Origin: Companilactobacillus nantensis DSM 16982
Lineage (GTDB): Bacteria > Bacillota > Bacilli > Lactobacillales > Lactobacillaceae
Length of the DNA stretch: 64,000 bases
Assembly (NCBI RefSeq): GCF_001435815.1
Contig: NZ_AZFV01000009.1
Coordinates: 1-64,000 of the forward strand
Direction: 5' to 3'
The position numbers and the translations under genes are program-made. The notes under the pieces were generated by a model. It worked only from the letters and a program-made list of their open reading frames with translations, made no database searches and had not been told where the DNA came from. Within the stretch, counting starts at the first letter, position 1. Each line of letters opens with the position of its first letter. Positions 1-9,052 of this stretch are shown here, piece by piece.

Positions 1-68
1 CGGCAAAATCAGCCGTCCTAACATTACTTTCACTGCAGGTCTGTATTCTCCGCCCTCCCGACTAGTTC
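1..68 (-). repeat. Partial copy of structured repeat family, cut by window edge
   Basis: Read on the minus strand, this stretch starts with AACTAG, as the complete copy at 26245 does, and continues through GTGAA and GTTA blocks in the same order. A small hairpin (GGC ... GCC) sits where the complete copies have their first internal hairpin. The partner arm of the outer stem would lie left of position 1, so the copy cannot be verified fully. I see no coding potential here. Confidence 0.45.
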
Positions 69-197
69 TTTGTTTGTCGTTGGTGTTTAGTAGTATTTGA
101 ATGTTTAACGAACTTATAATTTGTTATCTTTTTCATATTAATTATTAGAAGTATCTAAAGTTATAAACAGTAAAATAATTTTTTGAATTTAATAATT

Positions 198-245
198 TAA
201 TTAACAGCCAATTTCATTAGATACGATAAATTTGGCTGTTAATTA
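198..245. other. Perfect 14-bp inverted repeat (hairpin)
   Basis: TAATTAACAGCCAA at 198-211 is exactly complementary to 232-245, with a 20-nt loop. It lacks a clean T-run on either side, so it is a weak candidate for an intrinsic terminator of a gene upstream of the window. It lies just left of a structured repeat. Confidence 0.5.
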
Positions 246-263
246 ATATTAAAAAAATTAACC

Positions 264-450
264 AATTAGCCTCTGGGAGCAAGAAATTTGGCAGCAGTGC
301 AGGTGGCGTTGGAGCTTTAGCTCCTACACCACGGGACGAGTTTTGAAATTCGCGTTCTTTGCGAAGTTCAAAATCGAGGGCCGAGACCTTGGCTCGGGCC
401 GGTCCCCACAGCAGCCAAAATTTCTTGCTCCCAGAGGCGGCATATCACCC
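264..450 (+). repeat. Structured repeat, complete copy 1
   Basis: An outer stem pairs 269-292 with 414-438 over 24 bp with a single bulged base in the 3-prime arm. It encloses three hairpins: GGAGC-TTTA-GCTCC (311-324), a long stem at 337-376 with TTTTGAA/TTCAAAA and TTCGC/GCGAA segments, and GGCCGAG (379-385) with CTCGGGCC (393-400). The 3-prime tail GAGGCGGCATAT recurs in the other copies. The stems differ from the copy at 26245 by paired substitutions while the linkers are nearly identical. There is no plausible gene inside. Whether it acts as RNA or as a DNA element is unknown. Confidence 0.8.
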
Positions 451-504
451 AAACTAAAACATGTTTCAATAGCAAATAAAAAAAGAATCTCCTAAGGAAA
501 TTCT

Positions 505-1179
505 TTAAATAACTAATATTAAATTGCCAATCACACGATAGAAAAGATTTGACTGCGCAAAGTTTTTGTATTTTTTCAATAATGACATTGCAACGACGAA
601 AACAATAATGGCTAGTGCAGTCCACAAACTGATGTAGCTTAATAAGAACAAAATAGCGCTGAGAACTGATAATGCAATTAACTCGATATAGTCTTGGCGA
701 CTGCCTTCAAAGTAATTGATCAAAACGGTTGCTAAGTTGACCAGTAACAACGGAACAACGAAGTTAACTGAAATGAAGTGCATGTAAGTGAAGGCTAGGG
801 CAATCGACATAAAACTGGGAACAACGAAATCTTCTACTAGAGAAACTAAATTCTTATAGTTTTCAGGTAAATATTTAACCATATATAGGAAAGCTAATTG
901 AGCAAATACTAGAAGTGTTACGAAAAGATTTAGTGAATGCATTGATAGGACAGCTAGTAAAACGTAAATGGCACTGTACAAAATATGGAAATATTTATTC
1001 GGATTCAAGGTTAAGATGAATTCTTTATATAAGGCTACCATCGCCACCATGATAATCAAAAAGCCATGTAATGAATAATTATTCAGATTATGTACGAAAA
1101 TAAAAATAAAGGGAAATATGTGGTAACTGATAAATTCGATAAAAGCAGATAATAGTTTTTTAGATTTTAATTTATCCAT
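505..1179 (-). CDS. Polytopic membrane protein, unknown function
   Basis: This 224-residue protein is strongly hydrophobic, with about six or seven predicted membrane segments (from about residue 15 to the C-terminus) joined by short loops. It has a basic N-terminus (MDKLKSKK) and a KKYKN segment before the last helix, consistent with a cytoplasmic-membrane protein. I recognise no family motif. The upstream minus-strand sequence has an AAGGAG-type ribosome site before the ATG. It is transcribed divergently from metK, with the metK leader in the intervening region. It stands alone, with only repeat DNA downstream. I infer a real gene from its length and regular hydrophobic periodicity; I assign no function. 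Confidence 0.7.
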   Translation of the reverse strand: MDKLKSKKLLSAFIEFISYHIFPFIFIFVHNLNNYSLHGFLIIMVAMVALYKEFILTLNPNKYFHILYSAIYVLLAVLSMHSLNLFVTLLVFAQLAFLYMVKYLPENYKNLVSLVEDFVVPSFMSIALAFTYMHFISVNFVVPLLLVNLATVLINYFEGSRQDYIELIALSVLSAILFLLSYISLWTALAIIVFVVAMSLLKKYKNFAQSNLFYRVIGNLILVI

Positions 1180-1280
1180 GCTAACTCCTTTGACTCATAA
1201 AATCATATTAATGTAGAAAAAGATTAACGTCAAACCAAGTTTTTTCATGAAAATGGTCTACGTTTATGTTAACCTATTAA

Positions 1281-1345
1281 GAGGTTCCTGATGGGATCCT
1301 TTTTTTGTTTAAGGAGAGGCCCTGTAACCGAAAAGGTGGAAAAGA
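1281..1345 (+). promoter_or_regulatory. SAM-III (SMK box) riboswitch of metK
   Basis: The leader contains GAGGTTCCTGATGGGATCC, a T-rich linker and then the diagnostic CTGTAACCGAAAAGGTGG segment, which matches the SMK consensus just before metK in Lactobacillales. The ribosome site AAGGTGG (1333-1339) lies within the conserved 3-prime segment. In the known mechanism SAM binding pairs this segment with the 5-prime part and blocks translation. This placement also argues against an in-frame TTG at 1305 as the start. Confidence 0.9.
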
Positions 1346-1346
1346 T

Positions 1347-2540
1347 ATGTCAAAAAATTATTTATTTACTTCTGAATCAGTTTCAGAAGGACATCCAGAT
1401 AAAGTTGCTGATCAAATAAGTGATGCAATTCTCGATGCTATTTTAGCAAAGGATAAAGATGCGCGTGTTGCCTGCGAGACAACTGTTACAACTGGTCTAG
1501 TACTAGTTGTTGGTGAAATTTCAACTTCTGCATATGTTGATATTCAAAGTGTCGTACGTAAAACAATTACCGATATTGGCTATGATGGTGCAAACCCTGG
1601 CTTCAATGGTAATAGTTGTGCCGTATTAGTTGCACTAGATGAACAATCTCCTGATATTGCTCAGGGTGTTGACGATGCATTGGAAGAACGTGGTAACACT
1701 GATAAAGATCCATTGGATCAAATCGGTGCTGGTGATCAAGGTTTCGTTTTTGGTTTTGCTACTAACGAAACTAAAGAATTCATGCCATTGCCAATTTCTC
1801 TCGCTCACAAGTTGATGAGAAAGACGGCCGAAGTTAGAAAGAACGGAACAATCGATTACTTGATGCCTGATGCCAAGTCACAAGTTACAATCGAATACGA
1901 TGAAAATGATCATCCAGTTCGTGTTGATACGATTGTTTTGAGCACACAACATAAAGCTGAAGCTAGTCTCGAACAAGTTCAAAAAGATATCAAGAAATAT
2001 GTTATCGATGAAGTTGTTCCTGCTAACATGATGGACGACAAGACAAAGATTTTAATTAATCCTACAGGTCGTTTCGTTATCGGTGGTCCTGAAGGTGATT
2101 CCGGACTTACTGGTCGTAAAGTTATCGTTGATACATACGGTGGTTTTGCTCGTCACGGTGGTGGTGCTTTCTCAGGGAAAGACGCTACTAAAGTTGACCG
2201 TTCAGCTAGTTATGCTGCTAGATACATTGCTAAAAATCTTGTTGCTGCTGGTGTGGCTGAAAAGGTTGAAATTCAAATTGCTTATGCCATTGGTGTAGCA
2301 AAACCTGTGTCAATTCACGTTGATACATTTGGTACTAGTGACTTTTCTGAAGAACAACTTGAAGAAGTTATCAATAAGTTCTTCGACTTGCGTCCACTAG
2401 GTATCATTGAAATGCTTGATCTGCAAAGACCAATCTATAAGAAGACGGCCGCATATGGTCACTTCGGACGTACAGATATCGATTTACCATGGGAAAAACT
2501 TGATAAAGTTAATGATATTAAGAGTTTCTTGAAAATTTAA
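1347..2540 (+). CDS. metK: S-adenosylmethionine synthetase
   Basis: MetK makes SAM from methionine and ATP in the cytosol. The 397-residue product shows the family signatures: [20 protein letters not shown] at the N-terminus, [10 protein letters not shown] in the middle (ATP motif), and [16 protein letters not shown] with the P-loop-like lysines. Length is typical for bacterial MetK. I chose ATG 1347, six bases after the AAGGTGG ribosome site, instead of a TTG further upstream that lies inside the riboswitch. The gene is monocistronic, with its own terminator at 2552. Regulation is expected to be translational, through the SMK box. No anomalies are seen. Confidence 0.97.
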   Translation: MSKNYLFTSESVSEGHPDKVADQISDAILDAILAKDKDARVACETTVTTGLVLVVGEISTSAYVDIQSVVRKTITDIGYDGANPGFNGNSCAVLVALDEQSPDIAQGVDDALEERGNTDKDPLDQIGAGDQGFVFGFATNETKEFMPLPISLAHKLMRKTAEVRKNGTIDYLMPDAKSQVTIEYDENDHPVRVDTIVLSTQHKAEASLEQVQKDIKKYVIDEVVPANMMDDKTKILINPTGRFVIGGPEGDSGLTGRKVIVDTYGGFARHGGGAFSGKDATKVDRSASYAARYIAKNLVAAGVAEKVEIQIAYAIGVAKPVSIHVDTFGTSDFSEEQLEEVINKFFDLRPLGIIEMLDLQRPIYKKTAAYGHFGRTDIDLPWEKLDKVNDIKSFLKI

Positions 2541-2551
2541 TCGATGATTAC

Positions 2552-2597
2552 AGAGGCGTTCTTTAAAGTCTAACTTTAGGGAAAGCCTCTTTTTTTA
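2552..2597 (+). terminator. Intrinsic terminator after metK
   Basis: AGAGGC (2552-2557) pairs with GCCTCT (2585-2590), with an inner TTTAAAG/CTTTA pairing and then seven Ts. It separates metK from the MFS gene. Confidence 0.85.
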
Positions 2598-2613
2598 TGG
2601 GAGGAATTAATTA

Positions 2614-4089
2614 ATGGAACAAAAGAATCAATCAAATGTTGTGATTGTCACAATTGCTGTGTTCATTGCGACATTCATGACGGCCATTGAGGGAACAATC
2701 GTTTCGACTGCTATGCCAACAATTATCGGGAGTTTACATGGGGTTAGTTTGATGAATTGGGTCTTCTCAATTTATTTACTAATGACTGCCGTAGCAACGC
2801 CAATTTATGGAAAGCTATCAGATATCGTTGGTCGTAAACCAGTGCTACTGATTGGTTTAGTTATCTTTGTTATTGGTTCAACGCTTTGTGCGATGTCGAA
2901 CTCAATGGTGACATTGATTTTGGCACGTGTGATTCAGGGTATCGGTTCAGGTGCCATCCAACCGTTAACTTTCACTATTATTGCTGATATTTATCCGTTG
3001 GAAAAGCGAGCTCGAATTTTAGGATTAAACGGTTCTGCATGGGGAATTGCGGCCGTTATTGCACCGTTATTAGGTGGTTTCATTGTTGAAAAGTTAAGCT
3101 GGCACTGGGTTTTCTTGATCAATTTGCCAGTTGGATTAATTACAATGGCCTTGATTTGGATCTTCTTTAAAGAAGAGAAGCGGGAACACGAAAAATTAAA
3201 AATCGATTATTGGGGAACTATCATGTTGATTTTAGTTTTGTTGCCTTTGATGTTAGCTTTACAAAACATTGGTGGAAAAACAATGTGGCTACCATTAGGA
3301 CTAGTTTTAGTTTCCATAATTTCAGTGTTTGTCTTTATTCATGTTGAAAAACATGTTAGTGATCCGATTTTGCCATTGGAATTGTTTAAGAATAAAACAT
3401 TCGTTATTCAAAATGTTTTGGCTTTACTAGTTAGTGGCTTCTTAATTGGGTTTGAAGCATATATTCCGACTTGGATGCAAGGTATCTTAGGCTTAAGCCC
3501 ATCAATGGGTGGATTTGCAGTTACACCAAGTTCAATTATTTGGATTTTAGGATCTTTCTGGGCTGGAGCTTTGATAAAAAAAATGGCACCCAATCGTGTC
3601 ATTTACATAAGTTTATTCTTCTTGGCAATTGCTAATGGTTTATTGTTGGCTGCTGGCCCAACAACGCCATTCTGGTACTTCTGTATGCTAGCTGGGATTG
3701 CAGGTCTAGGTTTTGGTTTAACAATTACCACAACGACAGTAACCGCTCAAACTGTTGTCGAGCCAGAAAATGTCGGTGTTGCAACAAGTTTCAATACTTT
3801 GTTACGAACAATTGGTCAATCAATGATGGTTTCAGTTTATGGAATTGTTTTGAACACTGCTTTAGCCAAAGGTGCAGCTGAAAATAAGGGGATTACTGTC
3901 GATATGATGAATAAATTGATAGATCCACAGACCGCAAGTTCCTTGCCACATCAGCTTTTACCCAAAATGAGACAAATTCTTTTTTCAGGATTGCACAACA
4001 TTTACGTTGCTACTCTTGTACTATTGATACTGGGTTTAATTCTTAACGCCTTTGAATTGAAGAATCGAAAGATTCTTGGTTCGAAATAA
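2614..4089 (+). CDS. MFS multidrug exporter, DHA2/EmrB-QacA family
   Basis: This 491-residue protein is predicted to span the cytoplasmic membrane 14 times and to export drugs or toxic metabolites with proton antiport. Motif A is visible after helix 2 (GKLSDIVGRKPVLLIG), motif B-like residues in LARVIQGIGSGAIQP, and a motif-C-like glycine-rich segment in helix 5 (GSAWGIAAVIAPLLGG). N-terminal TAIEGTIVSTAMPTI fits DHA2 members with an acidic residue in helix 1. GGGAGG precedes the ATG. Its 3-prime end overlaps the convergent PAP2 gene by 54 bp. The substrate cannot be read from sequence. Confidence 0.92.
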   Translation: MEQKNQSNVVIVTIAVFIATFMTAIEGTIVSTAMPTIIGSLHGVSLMNWVFSIYLLMTAVATPIYGKLSDIVGRKPVLLIGLVIFVIGSTLCAMSNSMVTLILARVIQGIGSGAIQPLTFTIIADIYPLEKRARILGLNGSAWGIAAVIAPLLGGFIVEKLSWHWVFLINLPVGLITMALIWIFFKEEKREHEKLKIDYWGTIMLILVLLPLMLALQNIGGKTMWLPLGLVLVSIISVFVFIHVEKHVSDPILPLELFKNKTFVIQNVLALLVSGFLIGFEAYIPTWMQGILGLSPSMGGFAVTPSSIIWILGSFWAGALIKKMAPNRVIYISLFFLAIANGLLLAAGPTTPFWYFCMLAGIAGLGFGLTITTTTVTAQTVVEPENVGVATSFNTLLRTIGQSMMVSVYGIVLNTALAKGAAENKGITVDMMNKLIDPQTASSLPHQLLPKMRQILFSGLHNIYVATLVLLILGLILNAFELKNRKILGSK

Positions 4090-4686
4090 TAGAGTATTGA
4101 AAGTTAGGATTGTTGCTGCTAGAAGATATCCACCAAGGACATCGCTAGGATAGTGAACACCTAAGAAAATACGACTATATCCAATTAAAATCACCATGAG
4201 AACACATAAGGTGCTGATGATGATTTTTGATTTGAGATTTTTGAAAATATATAAACTGATAATCAAAATTGAGATGTATAGTGCAAATGAACTAGCAGAA
4301 TGTCCGCTAGGGAAGCTGAAGCCACCAGCATAAACATAATGTGTGTGGCTCGGACGTGGACGCTCAATGATGATTTTGACTAGACTATTAAGTCCAGCAA
4401 CGATTACTTTATTCAGAACTAAATAAATTGCCGCATAATAATATTTTTTAACAATTAAAAGCAAAAATATAATTGCGGTTACAAGAATAGTTTCAAAAGT
4501 ATCACCAATATTTGTCAGTGGTCGAAAGATACTGAGACTGAAATTATTATGGTGATAAATTTGGTTGATGAGCGTTGTATCAAAGCTTTTGATTAAATTG
4601 GTTTGTAGAGCAACATTGATTGTCCAAAAGCCAAAAATAATCAGTAAAGATATAGTCAAGATGAATAATTTCTTAGATATTTTCAT
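4036..4686 (-). CDS. PAP2-family membrane phosphatase
   Basis: The protein has 216 residues, about six membrane helices and all three phosphatase motifs: KIIIERPRP, PSGH and SRIFLGVHYPSD. These form the active site in the type-2 phosphatidic acid phosphatase superfamily, whose members dephosphorylate phosphatidic acid, phosphatidylglycerol phosphate or undecaprenyl pyrophosphate. The substrate here is not resolvable. The N-terminus (MKISKKLFILTISLLIIFGFW) forms the first membrane helix. The gene is convergent with the MFS gene and overlaps its last 54 bp, so no terminator separates them. AGAGAGATC upstream is a modest ribosome site. Confidence 0.9.
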   Translation of the reverse strand: MKISKKLFILTISLLIIFGFWTINVALQTNLIKSFDTTLINQIYHHNNFSLSIFRPLTNIGDTFETILVTAIIFLLLIVKKYYYAAIYLVLNKVIVAGLNSLVKIIIERPRPSHTHYVYAGGFSFPSGHSASSFALYISILIISLYIFKNLKSKIIISTLCVLMVILIGYSRIFLGVHYPSDVLGGYLLAATILTFNTLLFRTKNLSILQFKGVKN

Positions 4687-4766
4687 ATTTTTTGATCTCT
4701 CTATTGTTTAAGTTTTTGTTAAGAAATATAATAAAGTATAAAGATTTTGAGGGAGAGCAGATATTT

Positions 4767-6023
4767 ATGGTTATGACACGTCATGAACGCAAAATCGAAG
4801 ATAGTCGTTTGACTAGATTAAATAATAAAAAGAGTAAGAACGCAAACTTACGTAAAAATATGTCGATCTTAGGATCAAGTATGTTTGTTGGAGCAACAGT
4901 GGCTGAAATTGCCAACATTTCTGCCCCAACGCCTGTTAAAGCTGAAGCTTTATCTGTAAGTAATTTGTTGAATCAAAATGCAGCAGCTGCTACTCCAGTC
5001 ACATCTACTGGTGTTGGAGATCAGCAATTTATTGATTACATTGGTAATTCAGCTCGTAAATTAGCTGCCAATAATGATTTATATGCATCAGTTATGATTG
5101 CTCAAGCTATGGTCGAAAGTGGTTGGGGTACAAGTGGACTTGCCAGTGCACCAAACTACAACCTTTTCGGTATCAAGGGTGATTACAAAGGTGCTTCTGT
5201 TAATATGGGAACACAAGAAGACGATGGAACAGGTAGTCTTTATTCAATCAGCTCTGATTTTAGAAAGTATCCATCATACAAAGAATCACTAGAGGATTAC
5301 GTTTCATTACTTCGTGGTGGAACTTCTGGCAATTCGCAAATGTATGCCGGTGCATGGAAGAGTAATACTAGTTCATATAAAGATGCCACTAAGTATCTAA
5401 CTGGTCGTTATGCTACCGATACAACATATGCTGATAAATTGAACAGTGTGATTGATAAGTACAACTTGACGCAATTTGATAGTGCAGACACAGATAAGGA
5501 TCAAACTTATACTGTAGCTCAAGGAGATACACTCCAATCAATTGCTGATAAGTTCAATATGACAACTGATACATTGATGAGTTTGAATAATTTGAAGACT
5601 GACAATTATATTTACGCTGGTAAGACATTGACTGTAAGACAAGTTATTGGTTCTGATGGTCAACCATTGTCTATGAGTAATTTAGCTAATAAGAGTACGT
5701 CAACGAATGATACAGGTAATGTTGGAGATGCTTACGGCAGTCAACAAGCCCCAGTTATTGTTCAAGATGAACGGACTGGTGTGAAGAAATATGTTCCATC
5801 AGATAACTCTGATTCAGATTCTTCATCAATCAATGTCCAAAATGATTATAGTGCAAATGACTCTAATGATTCGGGTAGTCAAAAAAGTGACTCAGTAACT
5901 GTTCAAAGCGGTGACACGATTGATTCTATCGCTTCACAAGCAGGAACGACAGTTGACCATGTTCGTCAATTAAATAATTTAAATTCTGATTTATTGGTTG
6001 TCGGACAAACATTATTGGTATAA
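4767..6023 (+). CDS. Secreted N-acetylglucosaminidase (GH73) with two LysM domains
   Basis: This exported autolysin would cleave peptidoglycan glycan strands. From ATG 4767 (ribosome site GAGGGAGAGC) the 418-residue product has a long basic N-region, a hydrophobic signal core near residues 35-50 and a cleavage-like VKAEA. The GH73 domain follows (QFIDYIGNSARKLA, the catalytic-glutamate region AQAMVESGWGTSGLA, then NLFGIKG and YPSYKESLEDYVSLL). The C-terminus has two LysM modules (TYTVAQGDTLQSIADKFN and SVTVQSGDTIDSIASQAG) separated by a Ser/Asp/Asn-rich linker. The start further upstream lacks a ribosome site and would disrupt the signal peptide. No terminator separates it from the leuS leader. 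Confidence 0.93.
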   Translation: MVMTRHERKIEDSRLTRLNNKKSKNANLRKNMSILGSSMFVGATVAEIANISAPTPVKAEALSVSNLLNQNAAAATPVTSTGVGDQQFIDYIGNSARKLAANNDLYASVMIAQAMVESGWGTSGLASAPNYNLFGIKGDYKGASVNMGTQEDDGTGSLYSISSDFRKYPSYKESLEDYVSLLRGGTSGNSQMYAGAWKSNTSSYKDATKYLTGRYATDTTYADKLNSVIDKYNLTQFDSADTDKDQTYTVAQGDTLQSIADKFNMTTDTLMSLNNLKTDNYIYAGKTLTVRQVIGSDGQPLSMSNLANKSTSTNDTGNVGDAYGSQQAPVIVQDERTGVKKYVPSDNSDSDSSSINVQNDYSANDSNDSGSQKSDSVTVQSGDTIDSIASQAGTTVDHVRQLNNLNSDLLVVGQTLLV

Positions 6024-6030
6024 GATATAA

Positions 6031-6258
6031 AACAACGGAAGTAGTAGATTATAAAAGCTTTTCAGAAAACGTATGGTGATGTGAATGCGTAAGTTTTTAT
6101 TTTCGAACTCGTCCACTAACAATAGTCGCCGAACCTCAGTAAGTGACTACGCTTAATCTCCGTTAAGGATTTCAAGAGTCGTGCTTATTTGAGTACGGAA
6201 CTTAGGTGGTAACGCGATAACTCGTCCTATGATTATTAATAATCATAGGACTTTTTTT
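6031..6258 (+). promoter_or_regulatory. T-box leader of leuS with terminator
   Basis: The leader carries the conserved T-box sequence CTTAGGTGGTAACGCG (6201-6216) and then a strong terminator stem GTCCTATGATTA/TAATCATAGGAC (6224-6251) with seven Ts. Uncharged tRNA would pair with the T-box bulge and favour the antiterminator. A candidate Leu specifier is CTC at 6118-6120, preceded by GAA; the specifier choice is tentative because I did not fold Stem I fully. Confidence 0.9.
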
Positions 6259-6274
6259 GTATAGGAGGAAAAAT

Positions 6275-8689
6275 ATGTACAATCACAACACCGTAGAAAA
6301 GAAATGGCAAAAGTATTGGAAGGAAAACGATACTTTTAAAACAACTCAGGATCCTAATAAGAAGAACTTTTATGCCTTAGATATGTTCCCATATCCATCA
6401 GGCCAAGGTCTTCACGTTGGACATCCAGAAGGATATACAGCTACAGATATTATTGCCCGAATGAAACGTGCTCAAGGCTATAACGTCTTGCACCCAATGG
6501 GCTTTGATGCATTTGGCTTGCCAGCAGAACAATATGCTTTAAATACTGGTAATAACCCAGCTGATTTTACTGAAAAAAATATCAATAACTTCAAACGTCA
6601 AATCAACTCACTTGGTTTTTCATATGATTGGGACCGTGAAGTTAGAACTACTGACCCTAAGTTCTACAAGTGGACACAATGGATCTTCGAACAAATGTAC
6701 AAAAAAGGTTTGGCTTACGAATCAGAAACATTGGTTAACTGGTCACCAGATTTGGGTACCGTTGTTGCTAATGAAGAGATCATTGATGGTAAGACCGAAC
6801 GTGGTGGTTTCCCAGTTATTAGAAAACCAATGCGTCAATGGATGTTGAAAATTACTGCCTATGCTGATAGATTGCTTGATGATCTTGATGATATCGACTG
6901 GCCTGAAAATATCAAGGAAATGCAAAGAAACTGGATTGGTCGTTCAGTTGGAGCACAAGTTACATTCGATGTAGCTGATTCTGATGATAAAATCAATGTC
7001 TTCACAACTAGACCAGATACAATTTTTGGTGTTGAATACATGACTTTGGCACCAGAACATAAGCTTGTTGATAAGATTACAACACCTGAACAAAAAGCTG
7101 CTGTTGATGCTTATAAAGAAGAAGTTTCCCACAAATCAGATCTTGATAGAACTGACTTAAATGACGAAAAGACTGGTGTCTTCACTGGTGCTTACGCCAT
7201 TAATCCAGTTAACGGTAAGAAACTTCCAATCTGGATTTCAGATTATGTATTGGTTACTTATGGTACAGGTGCTGTTATGGCTGTGCCTGCTCATGATGAA
7301 CGTGATTATGACTTTGCTAAAAAGTTTGATTTACCTATGCAACAAGTTATTGAAGGTAACCTCGATGACGGCGTTATAACGGCTGATGGTAAACATATTA
7401 ATTCCGACTTCCTAGATGGTTTGAACAAAGCTGATGCTATCCAACGTGCAATTGAATACATGGAAGATAAAGGCTTTGGTGAAAAGAAAGTTAACTATCG
7501 TCTCCGTGACTGGGTCTTCTCACGTCAAAGATACTGGGGTGAACCAATTCCTGTTATTCACTGGGAAGATGGTACAACTTCACTTGTTCCTGAAAATGAA
7601 CTTCCACTAGAATTGCCTGCTGATAGCGATATTAAGCCATCAGGTACTGGTGAGAGTCCATTGGCTAACTTGACTGATTGGGTCAATGTTGTTGATGAGA
7701 ACGGTCGTAAAGGTCGTCGTGAGACTAACACAATGCCACAATGGGCTGGTTCATCATGGTATTACTTGAGATATATCGATCCTAATAACGATAAAGAATT
7801 GGCTGACTACGACTTATTGAAACAATGGTTACCAGTTGATCTATATATCGGTGGTGCAGAGCATGCCGTACTTCACTTGTTGTACGCTCGTTTCTGGCAC
7901 AAGGTATTATACGACTTGGGTGTTGTACCAACTAAGGAACCTTTCCAAAAACTATTTAACCAAGGTATGATTCTTGGTAAGGGTCATGAAAAGATGTCTA
8001 AATCAAAGGGTAACGTTGTTAACCCTGATGATGTAGTTGAACAATATGGTGCTGACACATTAAGAACTTACGAAATGTTCATGGGTCCTTTGGATGCATC
8101 AATTGCCTGGTCAGAAAATGGCTTGTCAGGTTCATCGAAGTTCTTGGACCGTGTTTGGAACTTGTTCATCAATGATGACGACTACAGCACATTAAAAGAT
8201 GATTACGTAACCGATGAAAATGACGGTAAGCTTGATAAAGTTTATAACGAAACTGTTAAAAAGGTTACTGAAGATTATGATGCTTTGAGATTTAACACAG
8301 CTATTTCTCAAATGATGGTCTTCATTAATGAAGCTCATAAGGTTGATACAATGCCAAGGGTTTATGCTGAAGGTCTAGTTCAACTATTGGCTCCAATTGC
8401 ACCACATATGATGGAAGAATTATGGAGCAAGTTTGGTCACACAGATTCAATCTCATATGCTAAATGGCCAACTTATGATGAAGCTAAATTAGTTTCTGAC
8501 ACAGTTGAAATTATTGTTCAAGTTAATGGTAAGTTGAGAGATAAAGTTGAAGTTGCTAATGGTACTTCAAAAGAAGATCTTGAAAAGCTTGCTACAACAG
8601 ATGAAAAGATTCAAAAGTTCATCGATGGTAAGAAGGTTGTTAAGGTAATTGTTATCCCTAATAAGATTGTTAACATTGTCGTAAAATAA
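6275..8689 (+). CDS. leuS: Leucyl-tRNA synthetase
   Basis: LeuRS attaches leucine to tRNA-Leu. The 804-residue product is the usual bacterial length. The class I signatures are the HIGH-equivalent HVGH at residues 47-50 (in [16 protein letters not shown]) and KMSKSKGN near residue 573. Between them lies the CP1 editing domain, with TTRPDTIFG and the [15 protein letters not shown] loop. The ATG at 6275 follows GGAGG closely. Expression should rise on leucine starvation through the T-box just upstream. A terminator follows at 8703. Confidence 0.98.
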   Translation: MYNHNTVEKKWQKYWKENDTFKTTQDPNKKNFYALDMFPYPSGQGLHVGHPEGYTATDIIARMKRAQGYNVLHPMGFDAFGLPAEQYALNTGNNPADFTEKNINNFKRQINSLGFSYDWDREVRTTDPKFYKWTQWIFEQMYKKGLAYESETLVNWSPDLGTVVANEEIIDGKTERGGFPVIRKPMRQWMLKITAYADRLLDDLDDIDWPENIKEMQRNWIGRSVGAQVTFDVADSDDKINVFTTRPDTIFGVEYMTLAPEHKLVDKITTPEQKAAVDAYKEEVSHKSDLDRTDLNDEKTGVFTGAYAINPVNGKKLPIWISDYVLVTYGTGAVMAVPAHDERDYDFAKKFDLPMQQVIEGNLDDGVITADGKHINSDFLDGLNKADAIQRAIEYMEDKGFGEKKVNYRLRDWVFSRQRYWGEPIPVIHWEDGTTSLVPENELPLELPADSDIKPSGTGESPLANLTDWVNVVDENGRKGRRETNTMPQWAGSSWYYLRYIDPNNDKELADYDLLKQWLPVDLYIGGAEHAVLHLLYARFWHKVLYDLGVVPTKEPFQKLFNQGMILGKGHEKMSKSKGNVVNPDDVVEQYGADTLRTYEMFMGPLDASIAWSENGLSGSSKFLDRVWNLFINDDDYSTLKDDYVTDENDGKLDKVYNETVKKVTEDYDALRFNTAISQMMVFINEAHKVDTMPRVYAEGLVQLLAPIAPHMMEELWSKFGHTDSISYAKWPTYDEAKLVSDTVEIIVQVNGKLRDKVEVANGTSKEDLEKLATTDEKIQKFIDGKKVVKVIVIPNKIVNIVVK

Positions 8690-8702
8690 TAGGTATTAAA
8701 AA

Positions 8703-8733
8703 AAGGCTTCGGAAAATTTTCCGGAGCCTTTTT
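8703..8733 (+). terminator. Intrinsic terminator after leuS
   Basis: AAGGCTTCGGAAAATTTTCCGGAGCCTT forms a long stem followed by Ts. Confidence 0.9.
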
Positions 8734-9052
8734 AAATGCCGAACTAGAAAGCAAACACAAATTGATTGTTCAAGCGTCTATATATATTATATGAAGGAAT
8801 TTCAAAATTGTGAATAATTGCAAAATAGAGATTCTAGGTGAGTTTATTAATGAAATGTTTACTTCCCAACGTTCAACAGACATATTCTATCATTATTTAA
8901 ATAATATCGCGCTTTACAATTTGGAGATTTTGTAAAGTAATCATAATTTCTGGAAAATAATTTGCTTTTTAGCCATTTTAAGTGTAATTTTAAATTTTTA
9001 AGATGATAATTTTGCTATAATTAAATGGACAGTTTTTAAGGTGGTGCATGTT
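8734..9052 (+). promoter_or_regulatory. AT-rich spacer with -10 box for the flippase gene
   Basis: I see no gene or strong repeat in this spacer. TATAAT at 9016-9021, preceded by TTTGC, is a good -10 element; the -35 region (about 8993) is only AATTTT. Transcription would start about 25 bp before the coding region. Confidence 0.5.

Noticed and set aside
198-245. Definite intrinsic terminator
   Set aside because: The stem is perfect, but there is no convincing T-run on either strand.
368-625. Minus-strand frame of 85 codons overlapping repeat DNA
   Set aside because: It lies half in the structured repeat and half in the end of the membrane protein gene, with no ribosome site.
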